Positions 35,901-44,440 of a DNA stretch of 64,000 nucleotides are shown here, one piece after another; the first letter of the stretch is position 1, and each line of letters starts with the position of its first letter. The stretch lies in the NCBI GenBank assembly GCA_933228895.1, contig OW121849.1:37294354-37358353 (forward strand), written 5' to 3'. Origin of the DNA: Platycnemis pennipes (taxonomy: Eukaryota > Arthropoda > Insecta > Odonata > Platycnemididae). The notes under the pieces were generated by a model. The model was not told the DNA's origin, searched no databases, and saw nothing but the letters and a program-made list of their open reading frames with translations. The position numbers and the translations under genes were made by a program.

Positions 35901-37702
35901 GTGAAGTTCTTGCTTCATGAGGGTGTTAAGGGTCCATGTCTGTGACTGGTGATGTACTGGAAAACTACACACCTTTGGTATAGCTGGATATGTCTGTCAA
36001 GGCTTCTGTAAGATGTGAAGCTGGGCCCAGTGGTCAATAGCAAGCAGTATGCCCAGTAGGCTACCGTGCCATCAATAAATATTGTTCATTAATGCAACCC
36101 CAGGGCTGTGTGGTAGGGGGTGACTTCCAAAGTAGACATGCATTTAAGAGTAAGCATTTCGAATTGCTTACTCATAAATGAGTGATACACTTAATTAACA
36201 ATTTATTGTGTTAAATTAGCTATATAGTTCATGCTTTTATTTCTATGTATATACATATAAATATAATTGGATATTGAAATAATCTAAGCATTCACATTCT
36301 TTGTCTCATTACCAATTCAAGGTACATACGTATTTAGTTTTCCATAGTCGATAATAAAACTGCTAATTTGAAAAGAAGGATATGCTGTGTGGATTTTGCT
36401 TGATATATTAGGTCAAGGATATGGAACTAGAGGTCCCACTACTTTGTTTACAATATAGTTTAGAAACATATTTAGAGCAGTGGTAATATTGGTTTTATTT
36501 AGGTCCATTTAATTGCTACTTGATAAATCATGACCGTTTGCAGCATGTCATCATACTCTCAATACTTGATGGTAAATTGTCACTGAAATATCGTGCCAAC
36601 ATTTGCACCATGTAAAGTTGTTAGGCAATCAGGAACTACTGTAAGTGTTATGCTTAAAAATATCAATATAATAATTCATTGTCATATCCTGTTGCTATAC
36701 TATCCTGCTTCACGTAAATGTGTTGAACATTTGCGTGCAATGTAGGATACATGGAAATGTTCATTTAGTGCTATATCTTTTATTTATAAAGATTACTTCA
36801 TGAGAAATCAAGAATAACAGCTAGGTTTTTTATACTCTATGAACTTTTGGGAAATATGCGAATTATTTAACGGAAGTGTCATCATAATAATTAGGTTCAC
36901 TTTTGATTTCTAAGACGACAAACAGACAAATGAACTTAGGCAAGGGGTTTAGACCTACTTATTAAAATCTTAAATTATTAAGTCCAAAAATTCTTGGGTG
37001 GGAACTATAGAAATAATCATGTTCTGTAAGTTATATCCTGGACTTAGAAAGTATTGCTTGATTGAAAATCTAGCATAGAAATTGTACTGCTCATTCTAGA
37101 ATTATTAATATTGAGACATTAACTATTTTATTGCCTATTCCACTCAAATTCTGAGTGACTTCATTCTGTTGTTGAGCAGCCAGCACGAGCGCCTTCAGTA
37201 ATCATGGCTTGTTGGTAATATTCTGTGCAGATTCAGCATTGTGGCCATTTTGAGGTTATGGCTGTTGACTAGAAGCATTAAGCTTTCACACTTAAAAAAT
37301 AACTCTGACTGTGGTAAAATGGGTTGGGAAATTTAATCATTTTTAGTGATGAACCCAATATGCTTTTTTCCTTGGATAAACCTAAATATCACCTACATTT
37401 TTGCTTTAAAAACATAGAGATAAGTTAACCAAATTCTGATTCTCTTGACATTCTGGATGGTGAAGAATGTAGTTGTCATCTTTCAGCCATCCCTTTCAGT
37501 GATATTTTGTAAACATGTAACTGCAAGCAGTATGTTATTGTAGCAATTACAGACTTTGAGCCAATCGCTATTTTAATGTATTTTTCTCATAATAAGACTT
37601 GCAGCTACCTTATGTACTCATTATAAAATTATAATTAGTTTTACTTCTCCAACTATACCATGTATACTCATATACCTTTATTTTATTTTCAGGAAGTCTT
37701 AG
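5792..37702 (+). CDS. Ten-exon gene (C-terminal part), SxIP-bearing Ser/Arg-rich protein
   Basis: Joined exons 5792-5939, 12464-12608, 12715-12794, 12902-12956, 16327-16545, 19912-20353, 26466-26613, 28916-29528, 32370-32618 and 37693-37702 give one open frame of 702 codons plus stop. Every intron starts GT and ends AG, and the split codons at all nine junctions agree in phase, which is strong support because the exons were found independently. The protein is low-complexity: a charged acidic/lysine start, a histidine/glutamine-rich exon 5, and serine/arginine/glycine-rich exons 8-9. It has [ST]xIP motifs at about residues 106 (SKIP), 254 (TRIP) and 523 (SNIP), each near basic residues; in known plus-end proteins (APC, CLASP, GAS2-like, SLAIN) such motifs bind the EB1 C-terminal domain. 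A microtubule plus-tip role is therefore an inference. I see no folded domain and do not recognise the family. The N-terminal exons are not in view. Confidence 0.8.
6751..8236 (+). mobile_element. Pogo/Tigger-like element inside RTE copy 1 (TA duplication)
   Basis: The ends are inverted: CTGTATTTACTCGTGTAACC at 6751 and, on the other strand, CCGTATTTACTCATGTAAGC from 8236. TA flanks both sides (6749-6750, 8237-8238), as expected for Tc1/mariner-pogo insertion, and the LINE endonuclease frame resumes right after. Inside, 7431-7565 reads MNSDVKLRSFPVSTKLHILS, then AKKVGN, a stop, and AAGRKYGVSESS: the CENP-B/pogo-type N-terminal helix-turn-helix. The catalytic part is absent, so this is an internally deleted, non-autonomous derivative of 1,486 bp. 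Confidence 0.85.
9134..11168. mobile_element. Unclassified DNA transposon, 2,035 bp, 9-bp target duplication
   Basis: The element starts ACCCAGCAAGCAC and ends as the inverse of ACCCTGCAGGCAC (11 of 13 match). It is flanked by a perfect direct repeat AGTTAAGCT (9125-9133 and 11169-11177). It lies inside RTE copy 1, whose frame resumes just beyond, confirming the boundaries. Subterminal regions share a CATCAACAGCAGGGAAA-like motif in inverted orientation. A 22-bp-arm hairpin sits at 10133-10180. The open frames inside (for example 9544-9759 minus, 71 aa; 9569-9832 plus, 87 aa) have no recognised transposase motif, so it looks non-autonomous. A 9-bp duplication would fit a Mutator-like (MULE) or Merlin element; the superfamily is not established. 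Confidence 0.85.
10133..10180. repeat. Hairpin inside the 9134-11168 element
   Basis: Two 22-base arms (CAAATGGCACACGTTTTTCC and on) are inverted around AAAT, with one mismatch. It is near the middle of the element, so it may be a junction relic or a stem-loop feature of the element. Confidence 0.8.
12464..12608 (+). CDS. Exon 2 of the SxIP gene
   Basis: A polypyrimidine tract and CCAG precede 12464, and the donor is GG|GTAAGT. It encodes a polar Ser/Thr/Lys/Gln-rich segment (GIPYSKCISGKESKSQ ... SSQRQIRAQDGQIGG). The preceding intron (5940-12463) contains the nested RTE LINE and two DNA transposons. Confidence 0.75.
12715..12794 (+). CDS. Exon 3 of the SxIP gene, contains SKIP motif
   Basis: The acceptor TTATATTCAG ends at 12714 and the donor is T|GTGAGT. 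It encodes GDRKAPPTSKIPGNLLVRKS then ITNMDLK. The Ser-Lys-Ile-Pro tetrapeptide lies at 12737-12748, with Arg/Lys on both sides, matching the EB1-binding SxIP consensus. Confidence 0.75.
12902..12956 (+). CDS. Exon 4 of the SxIP gene
   Basis: A short 55-bp exon with acceptor CTTTGCAG and donor AG|GTAAGT. It encodes QKLAGSDLCTPSPSPEFR, whose serine-proline pairs are possible proline-directed kinase sites. Phase agrees with both neighbours. Confidence 0.65.
13422..15791. mobile_element. Tigger-like element carrying a GC-rich insert
   Basis: The left end TAGAAAACTCTCGATAATA (13422) is inverted relative to the right end CAGTAAACACTCGATAATA (reverse strand from 15791), with TA on both outer sides (13420-13421, 15792-15793). 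Sixteen of eighteen comparable bases match. The left part contains repeated TACGAA-like motifs. No transposase frame is left. The element lies in intron 4 of the SxIP gene and its middle is occupied by the GC-rich fold-back described separately. Confidence 0.65.
14030..15225. repeat. GC-rich fold-back (long imperfect inverted repeat)
   Basis: Paired arms, with boundaries approximate: 14108-14160 matches the reverse of 15105-15165 (AAGGATTAT..GATGGCC, GGGTTTATGGTGCGTGGGGG); 14670-14775 matches the reverse of 14967-15085 (ATCTTTATCTCTCTTGCCAT..., TTCTTCTAGGCAACCCTGGG). The centre is GGAGGGTCTTCGACCCCTCC near 14867. Base composition is far more GC-rich than the flanks. Open frames here (14008-14517 minus; 14147-14482 plus; 14791-15132 plus) follow from the composition and show no known domain. 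It may be a fold-back transposon inserted in the surrounding Tigger-like element. Confidence 0.65.
16327..16545 (+). CDS. Exon 5 of the SxIP gene, His/Gln-rich
   Basis: The acceptor TTTTTACCTTCCAG ends at 16326 and the donor is AAG|GTTTAC. It encodes RHQQQLLHQHEQHVAHYHSA followed by a Ser/Gly-rich part. The histidine/glutamine run is low-complexity. Reading through the donor stays open for a while, so a retained-intron form would add residues and end near 16639. Confidence 0.7.
16546..18207. other. Intron 5 of the SxIP gene, first part
   Basis: AT-rich intronic DNA. I see no TE protein, structured repeat or alternative exon with good splice signals. Confidence 0.35.
18209..18728. repeat. 260-bp tandem duplication, two copies
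   Basis: Units 18209-18468 and 18469-18728 start AATATTTGCACTTTTT and end near GCCAAGGCTT. They differ at only scattered bases (for example TTTTTCATTGG versus TTTTTTATTGG). The unit translates to nothing recognisable. It lies in intron 5 of the SxIP gene. Confidence 0.9.
18729..19911. other. Intron 5 of the SxIP gene, last part
   Basis: No gene or recognised TE protein. Sequence 18721-19400 may belong to the same unclassified interspersed repeat as the 260-bp unit, but I could not confirm this. Confidence 0.3.
19912..20353 (+). CDS. Exon 6 of the SxIP gene, contains TRIP motif
   Basis: The acceptor TTTAATTATAG ends at 19911 and the donor is AAA|GTGAGT. It encodes 147 residues: an acidic start (DNVDPSADEFYIDAGVRIQT), then VPVSTRIPLRDLLFSSRKQ with the Thr-Arg-Ile-Pro tetrapeptide at 20024-20035, then a Ser/His/Pro/Gly-rich tail. 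DEFYIDAGVRIQ and LRDLLFSSRKQHSLEDYQL look the least low-complexity part of the protein and would be the best search query. Confidence 0.75.
20354..21249. other. Intron 6 of the SxIP gene, first part
   Basis: No gene. Around 20990-21090 there is AT-rich sequence with TTCGTAATATCGAACTTCG-type motifs like those in the Tigger-like ends, a possible MITE remnant. Confidence 0.3.
21250..21285. repeat. Perfect 15-bp hairpin
   Basis: The arm GCTAAGTATTTTCAC is exactly inverted after the loop AATGTA. It is 41 bases upstream of a SINE target duplication. Perfect arms suggest a recent palindrome or MITE remnant. Confidence 0.9.
21318..21679 (+). mobile_element. tRNA-derived SINE, full-length copy with target duplication
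   Basis: The body 21327-21670 is flanked by TCATTTTTT (21318-21326 and 21671-21679). The head has an RNA polymerase III A-box-like TGGTGTGGTGGCTAGAGTA and B box GGTTTCGATTCCTGGC, as in a tRNA gene. The body contains ACCGGTCCCTACTAGAGTGC, GGATGGGACGTTAAGCCG and GGTTTCTCTCCACCC, and the tail is CCCCTGAATAACTAACAACC. Length is about 344 bp. SINEs depend on a partner LINE; which one is not shown here. Confidence 0.9.
22030..23500 (-). mobile_element. Tigger-family DNA transposon remnant 2
   Basis: Minus-strand translation with breaks gives a helix-turn-helix end (TLADWLAKFKALNFLPQISF, about 23310-23250), a linker with VPEWYMENDALINQYSPETH and FNYDELALF (about 23200-23130), LELKGKQCHRVGKSKIRVMV (about 23100-23030), LPPQTSKSQPLYKGTIKNFN (about 22755-22695) and a degraded C-terminus to about 22030. 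The order and motifs match Tigger transposases (HTH, NYDETALFY, KGxxCxxGKKSKxRxTV, LPPNTTSxxQPxDQGII). Multiple stops: non-functional. It differs from remnant 1, so two Tigger families are present. TIRs were not located. Confidence 0.75.
23758..23879. repeat. 63-bp tandem repeat, about two copies
   Basis: Units at 23758-23820 and 23821-23879 start GTGAACAGTCTTATG and end near GGGAAAAGAGA. Because 63 is a multiple of three, the open frame 23752-23970 shows a repeated NSLMxSTMLLLSMEMGKE; this reflects the repeat and is not evidence of a gene. Confidence 0.85.
25179..25388 (+). repeat. Dispersed repeat, copy a (inverted relative to copy at 29718)
   Basis: It starts CATTGTGTTACTTGTAGGTT and ends CTCAGAGAGAGG. 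The same sequence, inverted and diverged, occupies 29718-29920 in a different intron of the SxIP gene. No coding content is recognised. Confidence 0.75.
26466..26613 (+). CDS. Exon 7 of the SxIP gene
   Basis: The acceptor follows a T-rich tract ending TTTCCAG at 26465 and the donor is CAG|GTAGTT. It encodes NSGEDIGGHQCEASHNSPRK then GYAGSKRLQSCSDGSKSALD, a polar, disordered-looking segment. Phase 0 entry matches the end of exon 6. Confidence 0.7.
26614..28915. other. Intron 7 of the SxIP gene
   Basis: No TE protein recognised. An ATAATAATAATGAAAGGTC stretch near 27680 resembles the 3' end of an interspersed repeat but has no clear partner in this window. Confidence 0.3.
28916..29528 (+). CDS. 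Exon 8 of the SxIP gene, largest exon, contains SNIP motif
   Basis: The acceptor is TTTTTATTAG and the donor GG|GTGAGT. It encodes about 204 residues rich in Ser, Arg, Gly and Pro, including SSRSLSQEELHRGG, RRITSSLLKSNIPPLPSGR with the Ser-Asn-Ile-Pro tetrapeptide at 29245-29256, and SAGSAHSSPGSSRASSPGSR. The Ser-Pro/Arg clusters resemble the basic serine-rich microtubule-binding regions of plus-tip proteins. It is markedly more GC-rich than the flanking introns. Confidence 0.8.
29718..29920 (-). repeat. Dispersed repeat, copy b
   Basis: Reverse strand begins CATCGTGTTACTTGTAGGTT and contains TCATCAATTTAGAAACTACA, shared with copy a at 25179-25388. It lies in intron 8. Next to it at about 29933-29980 are GCGTACCAGTACGC-type short palindromes. 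Confidence 0.75.
29921..32369. other. Intron 8 of the SxIP gene, remainder
   Basis: AT-rich intronic DNA without a recognised coding region, TE protein or structured repeat. Confidence 0.35.
32370..32618 (+). CDS. Exon 9 of the SxIP gene
   Basis: The acceptor TTTTATGTGTAG ends at 32369 and the donor is CG|GTAAGT. It encodes GVRGRQRQRMGSNLSHDDAS, then a basic stretch (RRWAPKKEGLEDTPNWRRKS), then SRRASPRPLSVGGAINSTTS and RLPVPTLR. The RPLS and RLPVP segments resemble the C-terminal basic/proline patches of microtubule-associated proteins. Confidence 0.75.
33740..34320. mobile_element. RTE-type LINE fragments in inverted arrangement
   Basis: On the minus strand about 34180-33740 reads the RTE C-terminal region (SLEDILRSKIHLKHAPLYHG; YQVTNEEIQ; GEDRCLMKMLKQSWDSLM; ILQHDGLMRALVKEKVNEKH), with frameshifts. 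On the plus strand 34185-34320 reads KAKVKKAFYL and LLTVKNTSLEVRM, from the segment just before it in the same protein family. The two meet near 34180 in opposite orientation, as 5'-inverted (twin-primed) LINE insertions do. It lies in intron 9. Confidence 0.7.
34476..35274. mobile_element. Candidate hAT-like non-autonomous element
   Basis: The ends are inverted: CTGGGTTTATAGGAACC at 34476 and, on the other strand, CAGGGTTTATAGGAGTT from 35274. Both ends have direct repeats of CTGGAAATCCTGGAAAAGTC and AGGGAAAA. ATAAT is found on both outer sides but no clean 8-bp duplication. CAGGG termini are common in hAT elements. A related CTGGAAA-rich fragment is at 25405-25505. No transposase inside. 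Confidence 0.6.
35275..37692. other. Intron 9 of the SxIP gene, last part
   Basis: AT-rich, no gene or TE protein recognised. Confidence 0.35.
37693..37702 (+). CDS. Exon 10 (stop exon) of the SxIP gene
   Basis: The acceptor TTTTATTTTCAG ends at 37692. The split codon completes to Arg, followed by Lys-Ser-stop (TAG at 37700-37702), giving a C-terminus PTLRKS. The coding part is so short that it rests mainly on the good acceptor and phase; an alternative terminal exon is possible. What follows is the likely 3' UTR. Confidence 0.5.
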
Positions 37703-40700
37703 TAGAAAAAAATGATGGAGAATTTCAGTGTTACAGAGCTTGCTTGCAGCATTCTGTACTCAATAACTTAATCAGTGGCCTCCTATAGCTACTCAAAAAG
37801 ATAGCTAAATATATTTTTAATTTATTGCCAAAGCTTTACTAGAGCTAGTTAACTAATGGGTAGTAATTAATGAAAGAGGAAGATATTTTTAGAATGCTCT
37901 TTGCGGTAGTATGCAACCCATCATCTACCATATCATTTCTTACTTAAAGTTACCTAACAGAAAGTTTCAATACTACATATTCTCTTTGTTGTGCATAAAG
38001 TCATAAGCATATATTACAATCATGGTGCTCCTATCATGTGATTAATGAAGTGCAAATATATTCAATACATACTGCATGTTGTGAATTTAACAAACAAGGT
38101 GTATAATTATGATCTTCCTAATGCAGCTATTAGTTTTTTATACGATATGTACCTGCTGTCATAGATCATAAAGACAACTATTTTTCTGAATAATTTGTAG
38201 TATTTATGTAAATGAAGCTTTTGTATCATGTGTTTTCCCATCACTAATTTTTTACTTGTCCTTCATGTGAAAATGACATGTAAAGTTATTGTACTTTAAT
38301 CATTGTGTGTAATTTGTTTTGGGAAGATATTTTTTTTATTGAGCTATTTATATATCCCATGGTGTACCTGTTTTGTTTAATGTGTTGTGCACAGTGGGTG
38401 TACTTAATATGTCCCCTTATTGAAATTTATTAATCTATGTTGGAATTTCATATTAGTTTTCTTCTTTCACTATTTTCGCACCAATAATAATTTACTTGTT
38501 GCATGATGTAAAGCAGGGGTGTTATAAATTATTGTTTAGAATGATTTTTCCTCTGACAAAGCATTTACTAATTGTATACTCTGTTGCCCTTTAAAGGTTT
38601 TTAACTGTTATGCATTTCAATACTTTGGAGTGATTTCGTTGTGCTACTAAAATATGTATTTTCAAAAACAGGAAATAACCATTCTTTTACCATATTATCC
38701 TAACATAATTCCAAATGAAATGAAAAAGTCTACTTTTAAAGGAAATAATTACCTGTGTATTCAATTTGAATTGTATTACTATTCTGGTTTAGGACTATGA
38801 ACTGTTAATGAGCTAGCTTTATTATGTTTCTCTTCTCAGGTATAAAATTACAGATATATATGATCTGGGGAGAAGTTATTATAAGTTTTTGTATTTCAAA
38901 ATCACTGGAATTGCAGTGATGTCCTGGTTGATGCAATCTTTAAATATATAGAATATAAGGCAACTATTAAACAGGGTTATTTTAATTAAATGCATCTGGT
39001 CAACATAATTGAATGAAAGGAATTAGCAGTGTAATTTGATTTCAGATTTGTCAGATATGTATTTACTGTGGAATACTGAATATGTAAATCAAACTGTATT
39101 TTCTCGGAATATCCTTATTTTATGTGAGCACAAAACAATTCAAATGATGTTGGACACTACAAGGTAGCATAAGGAGTTCTAGTGGCAAAGAAGGTATGGT
39201 GAATGTGGGGTTTGAAATTATTTTAATACTGTGTAGCATGTTTGATGGTAGAAGAGTGTTCACTTCACTGTAGATAAATACTGTTAATGATTCAGAGGTA
39301 CCTGTATGCTTGTTAATATATGTTTATGTGACCTGCTTCATTCATTGTCCATGTCATGTCGCTCTAGGTTTTACAGTGACATAATGATAGATTAATATTG
39401 GCACTACTCATAGGTAGAGCAAATGTGATAAATTAATGTAGTTTTGCTTACCTGGTGTGCATCACGACTTACCAAATGGGTACATTTTCTCTATTACTTT
39501 GCATTTTTACCAGTTTTAAGTTTTTGTGTGCTTTTTTAATTCCATTCACTTCCTTGATAAATTAAGCTCATTTTTTATGGATAAATATTTTTTTGTCTTT
39601 TCATATTAGGATGAATTTAGCGTGATTCACTCCTGAGGAAAAACAGTCTGTCTGATGATATTTGTTCAATGCCTAACTATGCCTTGTTGAAATGTTGAAA
39701 CATTTTAGCATTCATTTTTAAATGATTGAAACCATAGGGTTATTGGTCTCTGTACCACAATTTGGCCATGCCATATAAACAATACCATGTATACTGATTG
39801 TACCATATACCTTCCCAGAAATTTTCTTTTACATGCATCATCATTTTTTCATAATGTCACATAGCAAGCTTCACCTCTGGTGAAAAAATCATCAGGTGAA
39901 ATGAATTTATATTGTGTATTGGTACTGATATTTGTCATACAATACGAAAATATCACCGATACCTGATTTTAGTTTAAAAAAATTTAAGTATTCCATGTTA
40001 CATTTTACTGAATTGTAAGTGGTGAGGTCCCATTTAAAGCACTCCAAAACTGCTTTCTGCAATGAAATATCAAATGATTTATGAACTGGAGAAATGATGC
40101 TATGAGTCATGATGTGGTATTAATGACGTTCATTATTGTGCAGAATGACTGGGAAATGTTTCTGTTGGGAGGATTTAAGATTACTTGGGGGCCACCATAA
40201 AAATTTTACCTGCTCAAATTTTTAAGTCTGCAAAATTCATCAGTATACCAATTGAAAAGTAATGAAAGTTCTATGTGATAAGTCAGGATATCGCTGCAGT
40301 TTTGGCTCTAGTAAAATTATTTTAATCATTATAATTCTTCTCATGTAATCATGTCTATGCAATTTTGCTCTTATTCCTAATTGTCTTCCATGTTTAACAA
40401 ACAATATTTTATTAATTGATTAAAAGAAAGGAGGGAAGCATTTCTTACACTCAGCACTTATATGACCTTCATTCTTAGCTAGTAATCTCTTATAACTAGC
40501 AACAACTGTAGTGCTATGTATCTGTGAGACCAAGGCTTAGCCTCATGGTTGAGAATAGCTTCATTTCTGAAAATTATAATGGTTACTTTTCTCAAAGTCA
40601 AGAATAATATGAGCTAATCATGTACAAAAATACATTTGTGTGTTAATCAAATATTTTAAACTAAGGAGTTATCAGATTATTTTAATAGACTTAATGATTG

Positions 40701-43700
40701 TGCCTCTTGCCATATTGTACCAAGGATTTTATGATATCACATTGCAGTTAGTGTAGAAAATTTGACATTAGATCCAGTTGATCAAAATCTTTGCTAATGT
40801 ATGGTGAAAAGGGACTCCTAGTTACATCAATTTATGTAAAGCACTTGAATTAAATTTGGAAATTGAGTTCGATACACAATTAGGTCACTGTTTTTCACTT
40901 GAACAGTCAGTTTCTATGGCATAAAATGCTGTCTTAGTTTGAATTGTTTTATTTATTGACGTTTATGCAAGTTATAAATTCTGCACTTAGCTCTTATTTT
41001 TTATTATTTAAATATATTTTGTGTCTTATGCAAGGAGGAGAGCATGAGTGTGCTATGAACTTTGTCATGGCAACTTTTTCTGCTCACTAACTTCCAAAGG
41101 TGTCCTCAGATAACAGGTAATTTCAGCTGTGAAATCAAACCTGTTGGCTTTATTTGCTTTACTCTCCAACTTATAAGTACTAACAATAATTCAGTATTAC
41201 CTACGTCATATTTATTTATGGAATGAATTTTTGCACTCTTGATTGTTCTTGTAGTAAATACTTTTTGCAATATTCAAGTAATATTGATTTTTTGGACCAC
41301 TTAATTATATTTTGTGTACCTCTTAATTTCTTAAGAAGTGAAATAGCATTGGCATAGTTGATAATAGATGCATACTGATTTGGTATATCTTTGCTGGACG
41401 TATTTTTTATATACAAATGTTTTTTTGGGGTGATTTTCTTGTTGTTATCTTTCTTGTATTCGTATTCTTCTCATTTGTCTTCAAGACCGATTTTGACATA
41501 TTTTTAATTCACAAACCCTTTGGTATTATGTATGGTCAGTACAAGGTATTCAATTTAAACTTCTGAATGCTGTGATATTTACCAGTCCAAATCCCTTAAT
41601 TTGCTTTAAAATTTTATTACTTCTAGGTCAATTATAGTGGCCCTCCTCTTAGGGGTTGGCTCTTTTAAAAACAAAATGCCATGATAATGTATGCTTTTGG
41701 TCTCAATTTAGGAAAATACGTGCAAGCTTATGTGAGCTGTGCTTGACTAAATTGAATTATTCATGATAGATAATAGCTCAGGCACCCTTTTAGCTGCATA
41801 TGATGATTTGTAATAAGTCATTGCTTTCAGAAAGGTGATAAAACTTTCAGGGCTTGTATTTTATTTTAAATTTGTTTTTTATTCAAACTCAATTTGTTTA
41901 AAGATGATGAACTGGGGATACTTATAGGTGCCCTATAGTTTGATGAGATAATTTTCCTAAACACATTTCCTCATAAAAGATTGACAGTTGATAGCAAGAG
42001 ATAGGATCCTTCCAAACCTTCGTAGATTTTTAGAAATTCTTTAGAAGCTATGGATTCAGTATATAGGTGCCAGGTTATTCTATTAGGGTAGGGATTTCCT
42101 CTGTCTCTTGGAGTGAAACTTTTAAAATTTAATATCAGCTAATATTATCTTAAATATGGCCAGAAATTTGTATGATCTTAGAACAATATATTCACATATA
42201 GAAGGCAACTATAAGGCAAGTGAATATTATGCAATCATACTGCAGCTTATACCTTTATTTTAGACAATTACATGTACTTTGGTACAAATAACATGAGAAA
42301 TACCCTATTCTTGATGAAGAGGCCTAATATTATTTTGACTAACATTGGTATTTTGCCGGTAGAATAAAGGGTCATCTAGGAGAGTTGTATTTACCTAAAT
42401 CATAGACTTATTTAGAACTGTAATATGTCTGTGATGTTATATGCAGAATTTCCTAGAATCTGTAGCCTCATGTCATTTTACATGGTGGAACTCAGATATT
42501 TATTGGCATTTCAGCATTTTGGCACTATTTTCTCATTAATCACAGTTTGACTAAATATAATGTATATTTACTGAATTATTTTTATCAATATGTCAGCGTA
42601 AATTTTTCACTAATGGTGTTGGAAAAAGGAAGTGAGAGGAGAGCAGGTGTTAGGGAATACTGTACATCTCATTTGGAGGGTGGTAATATCCTTTGGTGAT
42701 GTTAATTGCATGCCTTGTCAAATACAAAGTCTAATGGTGGGCTCTGCATGGTATATTCGTCTTTGCTCTGTTTGAAAATATTCTATGTTATTGGGAAATA
42801 CCATTTGAGGTACAGGAGACAAGGCCTTTGAGCACGCAGCACCTCTTATCTTATAGAACTCCATTCATACATTAGGGAATCTTCAGTAAATGATTTCCCA
42901 AAGTATGTATCATTAGAGCTGCAAATTCTTTCCATTGTTTGTATGGATTAACACTCATCTTAAAAATATAAAAATAATGCTCTTAAATTTGAGAGCAATG
43001 CAATTTTTAGGCATTCGGCATCTTGAGGAATTGTGTGGCTTGCTGAAAAAGTGTTGGTTTTTTCAAGTTTTCATAGGTTATAAGATTGTGGGTTGTTTTT
43101 ATGAAAAATTAGTTTTTTTGCGAGCCTAGATGTGCTTGAGTGATTGTGTAAATTTGTTGGAAGCAGGCATCAGATTTTATAAAGTTGATACTGGTAACTA
43201 TTGCCTAAAGTGTTATGCATGTACCAAAGTTTAAGTGTATCTAAAGGGATACTCTCAGTCTGCATTCTCATCTCATGCTCTAGGAAATAATGTTGACCAT
43301 TTGGACTTGGATTTGTTTTTGGAAAAATTTGTTTTTTTTTTCAAGATGTGTATTTATATTCCCTTTACTGGTACCCATATGGGGCCACTCAATGTGTGAT
43401 ACCTTGCAAAATGTTTAAGTTGACCCACTGCATTTTCATATCATTGTCTTAGCCAAAATGTGGAGGATTTTTGTTGTGAATTTATTCCTTATTTCTCTGT
43501 CAAATTGAAAATCCTAAATGGTGATAAAAATGTGGTGATGAGTTGAAAAAATATAGGAGCATGCTTTAAGGAGCAGAAGTATTACCGGAAAAGATGCATA
43601 AGATGTATCGCAATGTAAGAAATCAAGATTCAGAAATTAAACCTATTTTGGAAGATAACTATATGTTTTTCTTGTGATAATATTGTTTGGCATTGTTATA

Positions 43701-43860
43701 TGTGTGGTCCAGCATCAAGTAGAAAATACAACTTCTTCCAACGATATGTCCAGGAAAACAGGAAGGCTTCTTTAGATGGGTGGTTGTATATTTTCAAGGT
43801 GTTATGTGAATCATGTAATTTGAGCACAGAATGAATATCAACAAAACATTGTAGTTCCAC
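37703..43860 (+). other. Probable 3' UTR then AT-rich intergenic DNA
   Basis: No gene-like open frame or recognisable TE protein is seen here. The sequence is uniformly AT-rich with many T-runs. The first part should be the 3' UTR of the SxIP gene, but I could not fix a poly(A) site: AATAAA hexamers are scarce close to the stop. Confidence 0.4.
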
Positions 43861-43865
43861 ATATA

Positions 43866-43920
43866 AAAAGAGGCTTCAATGTGACCTAGGTTTCACTTTG
43901 CTGGAGCATCATCAGTTAAA
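43866..43920 (-). ncRNA. Hammerhead-ribozyme-like motif of a Penelope-like element
   Basis: The minus strand reads CTGATGA, then GCTCC and a short variable part, then GAAACCTAGGTC. These are the two conserved core boxes (CUGAUGA, GAA), and ACC-UA-GGU forms a minimal three-pair stem III before the cleavage-site C. Short-stem-III hammerheads of this kind are known from Penelope-like retroelements, and a PLE endonuclease fragment lies just upstream on the same strand. Stem II pairs only weakly (GCU/AGU with an extra U) and I could not draw a good stem I, so it may be decayed. Confidence 0.6.
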
Positions 43921-44041
43921 CAAAATGACATCCATTGGCGTATACATATATGTATCCACAGGTGGTGGGGGTGGGTCAGTTATTAGGAGTGGGTTAGGGG
44001 AGGGGTATAACACCTTCGTTGCCAGTCATTTGGGCTGGAGG

Positions 44042-44061
44042 GGTGGGGGGGGGGGGGGGAA
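44042..44061. repeat. Poly-G tract
   Basis: A nearly uninterrupted run of G (GGGTGGGGGGGG...) within an otherwise AT-rich region, between the hammerhead-like motif and the PLE endonuclease fragment. It could form a G-quadruplex on the plus strand. Confidence 0.85.
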
Positions 44062-44164
44062 ATGGAGGAATGCAGAGTAGTGCACCGCAGGGGATGGTTC
44101 CTCCAAATGGAGGCCTACATGTTTTGCCACCCTGAGGAGAGGTAAACAAAATGGCATTCCCTAA

Positions 44165-44440
44165 GAGATTATTCCTTGCACAGTTTTTCAAATTTCCCAC
44201 TGCTCAAGAATGTCCAGCATGGCCCCATTGTTTTCATGGTGCAGAATCCGAGGGGTGAAATCATTGGTGAGGTGATTTTCTAGTAGGCGTTTACCAAAAA
44301 GTGAGGTTGAATTTTCCTCCTTAAAACATGTTTTATGCTCCTTTACTCTTTCTTTGAATTTTCTCCCTGTTTGCCTTATGTAAATGACCGGGCAGTCATT
44401 ACACTTTCACAGAGATAAACACCACTTCTGTCAAGTTTTT
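44165..44440 (-). mobile_element. Penelope-like element fragment, GIY-YIG endonuclease end
   Basis: Minus-strand translation gives KCNDCPVIYIRQTGRKFKER then VKEHKTCFKEEN, the GIY-YIG endonuclease core of Penelope-like elements (usual form CxxCPxxYIGQTGRxFKxRxxEH), followed by LLENHLTNDFTPRILHHENN and MLDILE. The Gly of the YIG-equivalent is Arg here, so it is probably inactive. It abuts the plus-strand PLE fragment at about 44440. Confidence 0.8.

Noticed and set aside
39640..39720. Second hammerhead motif (CTGATGATATT ... GAAAC)
   Set aside because: The core boxes are too far apart and no stem II or III pairing is visible; no PLE protein lies nearby.
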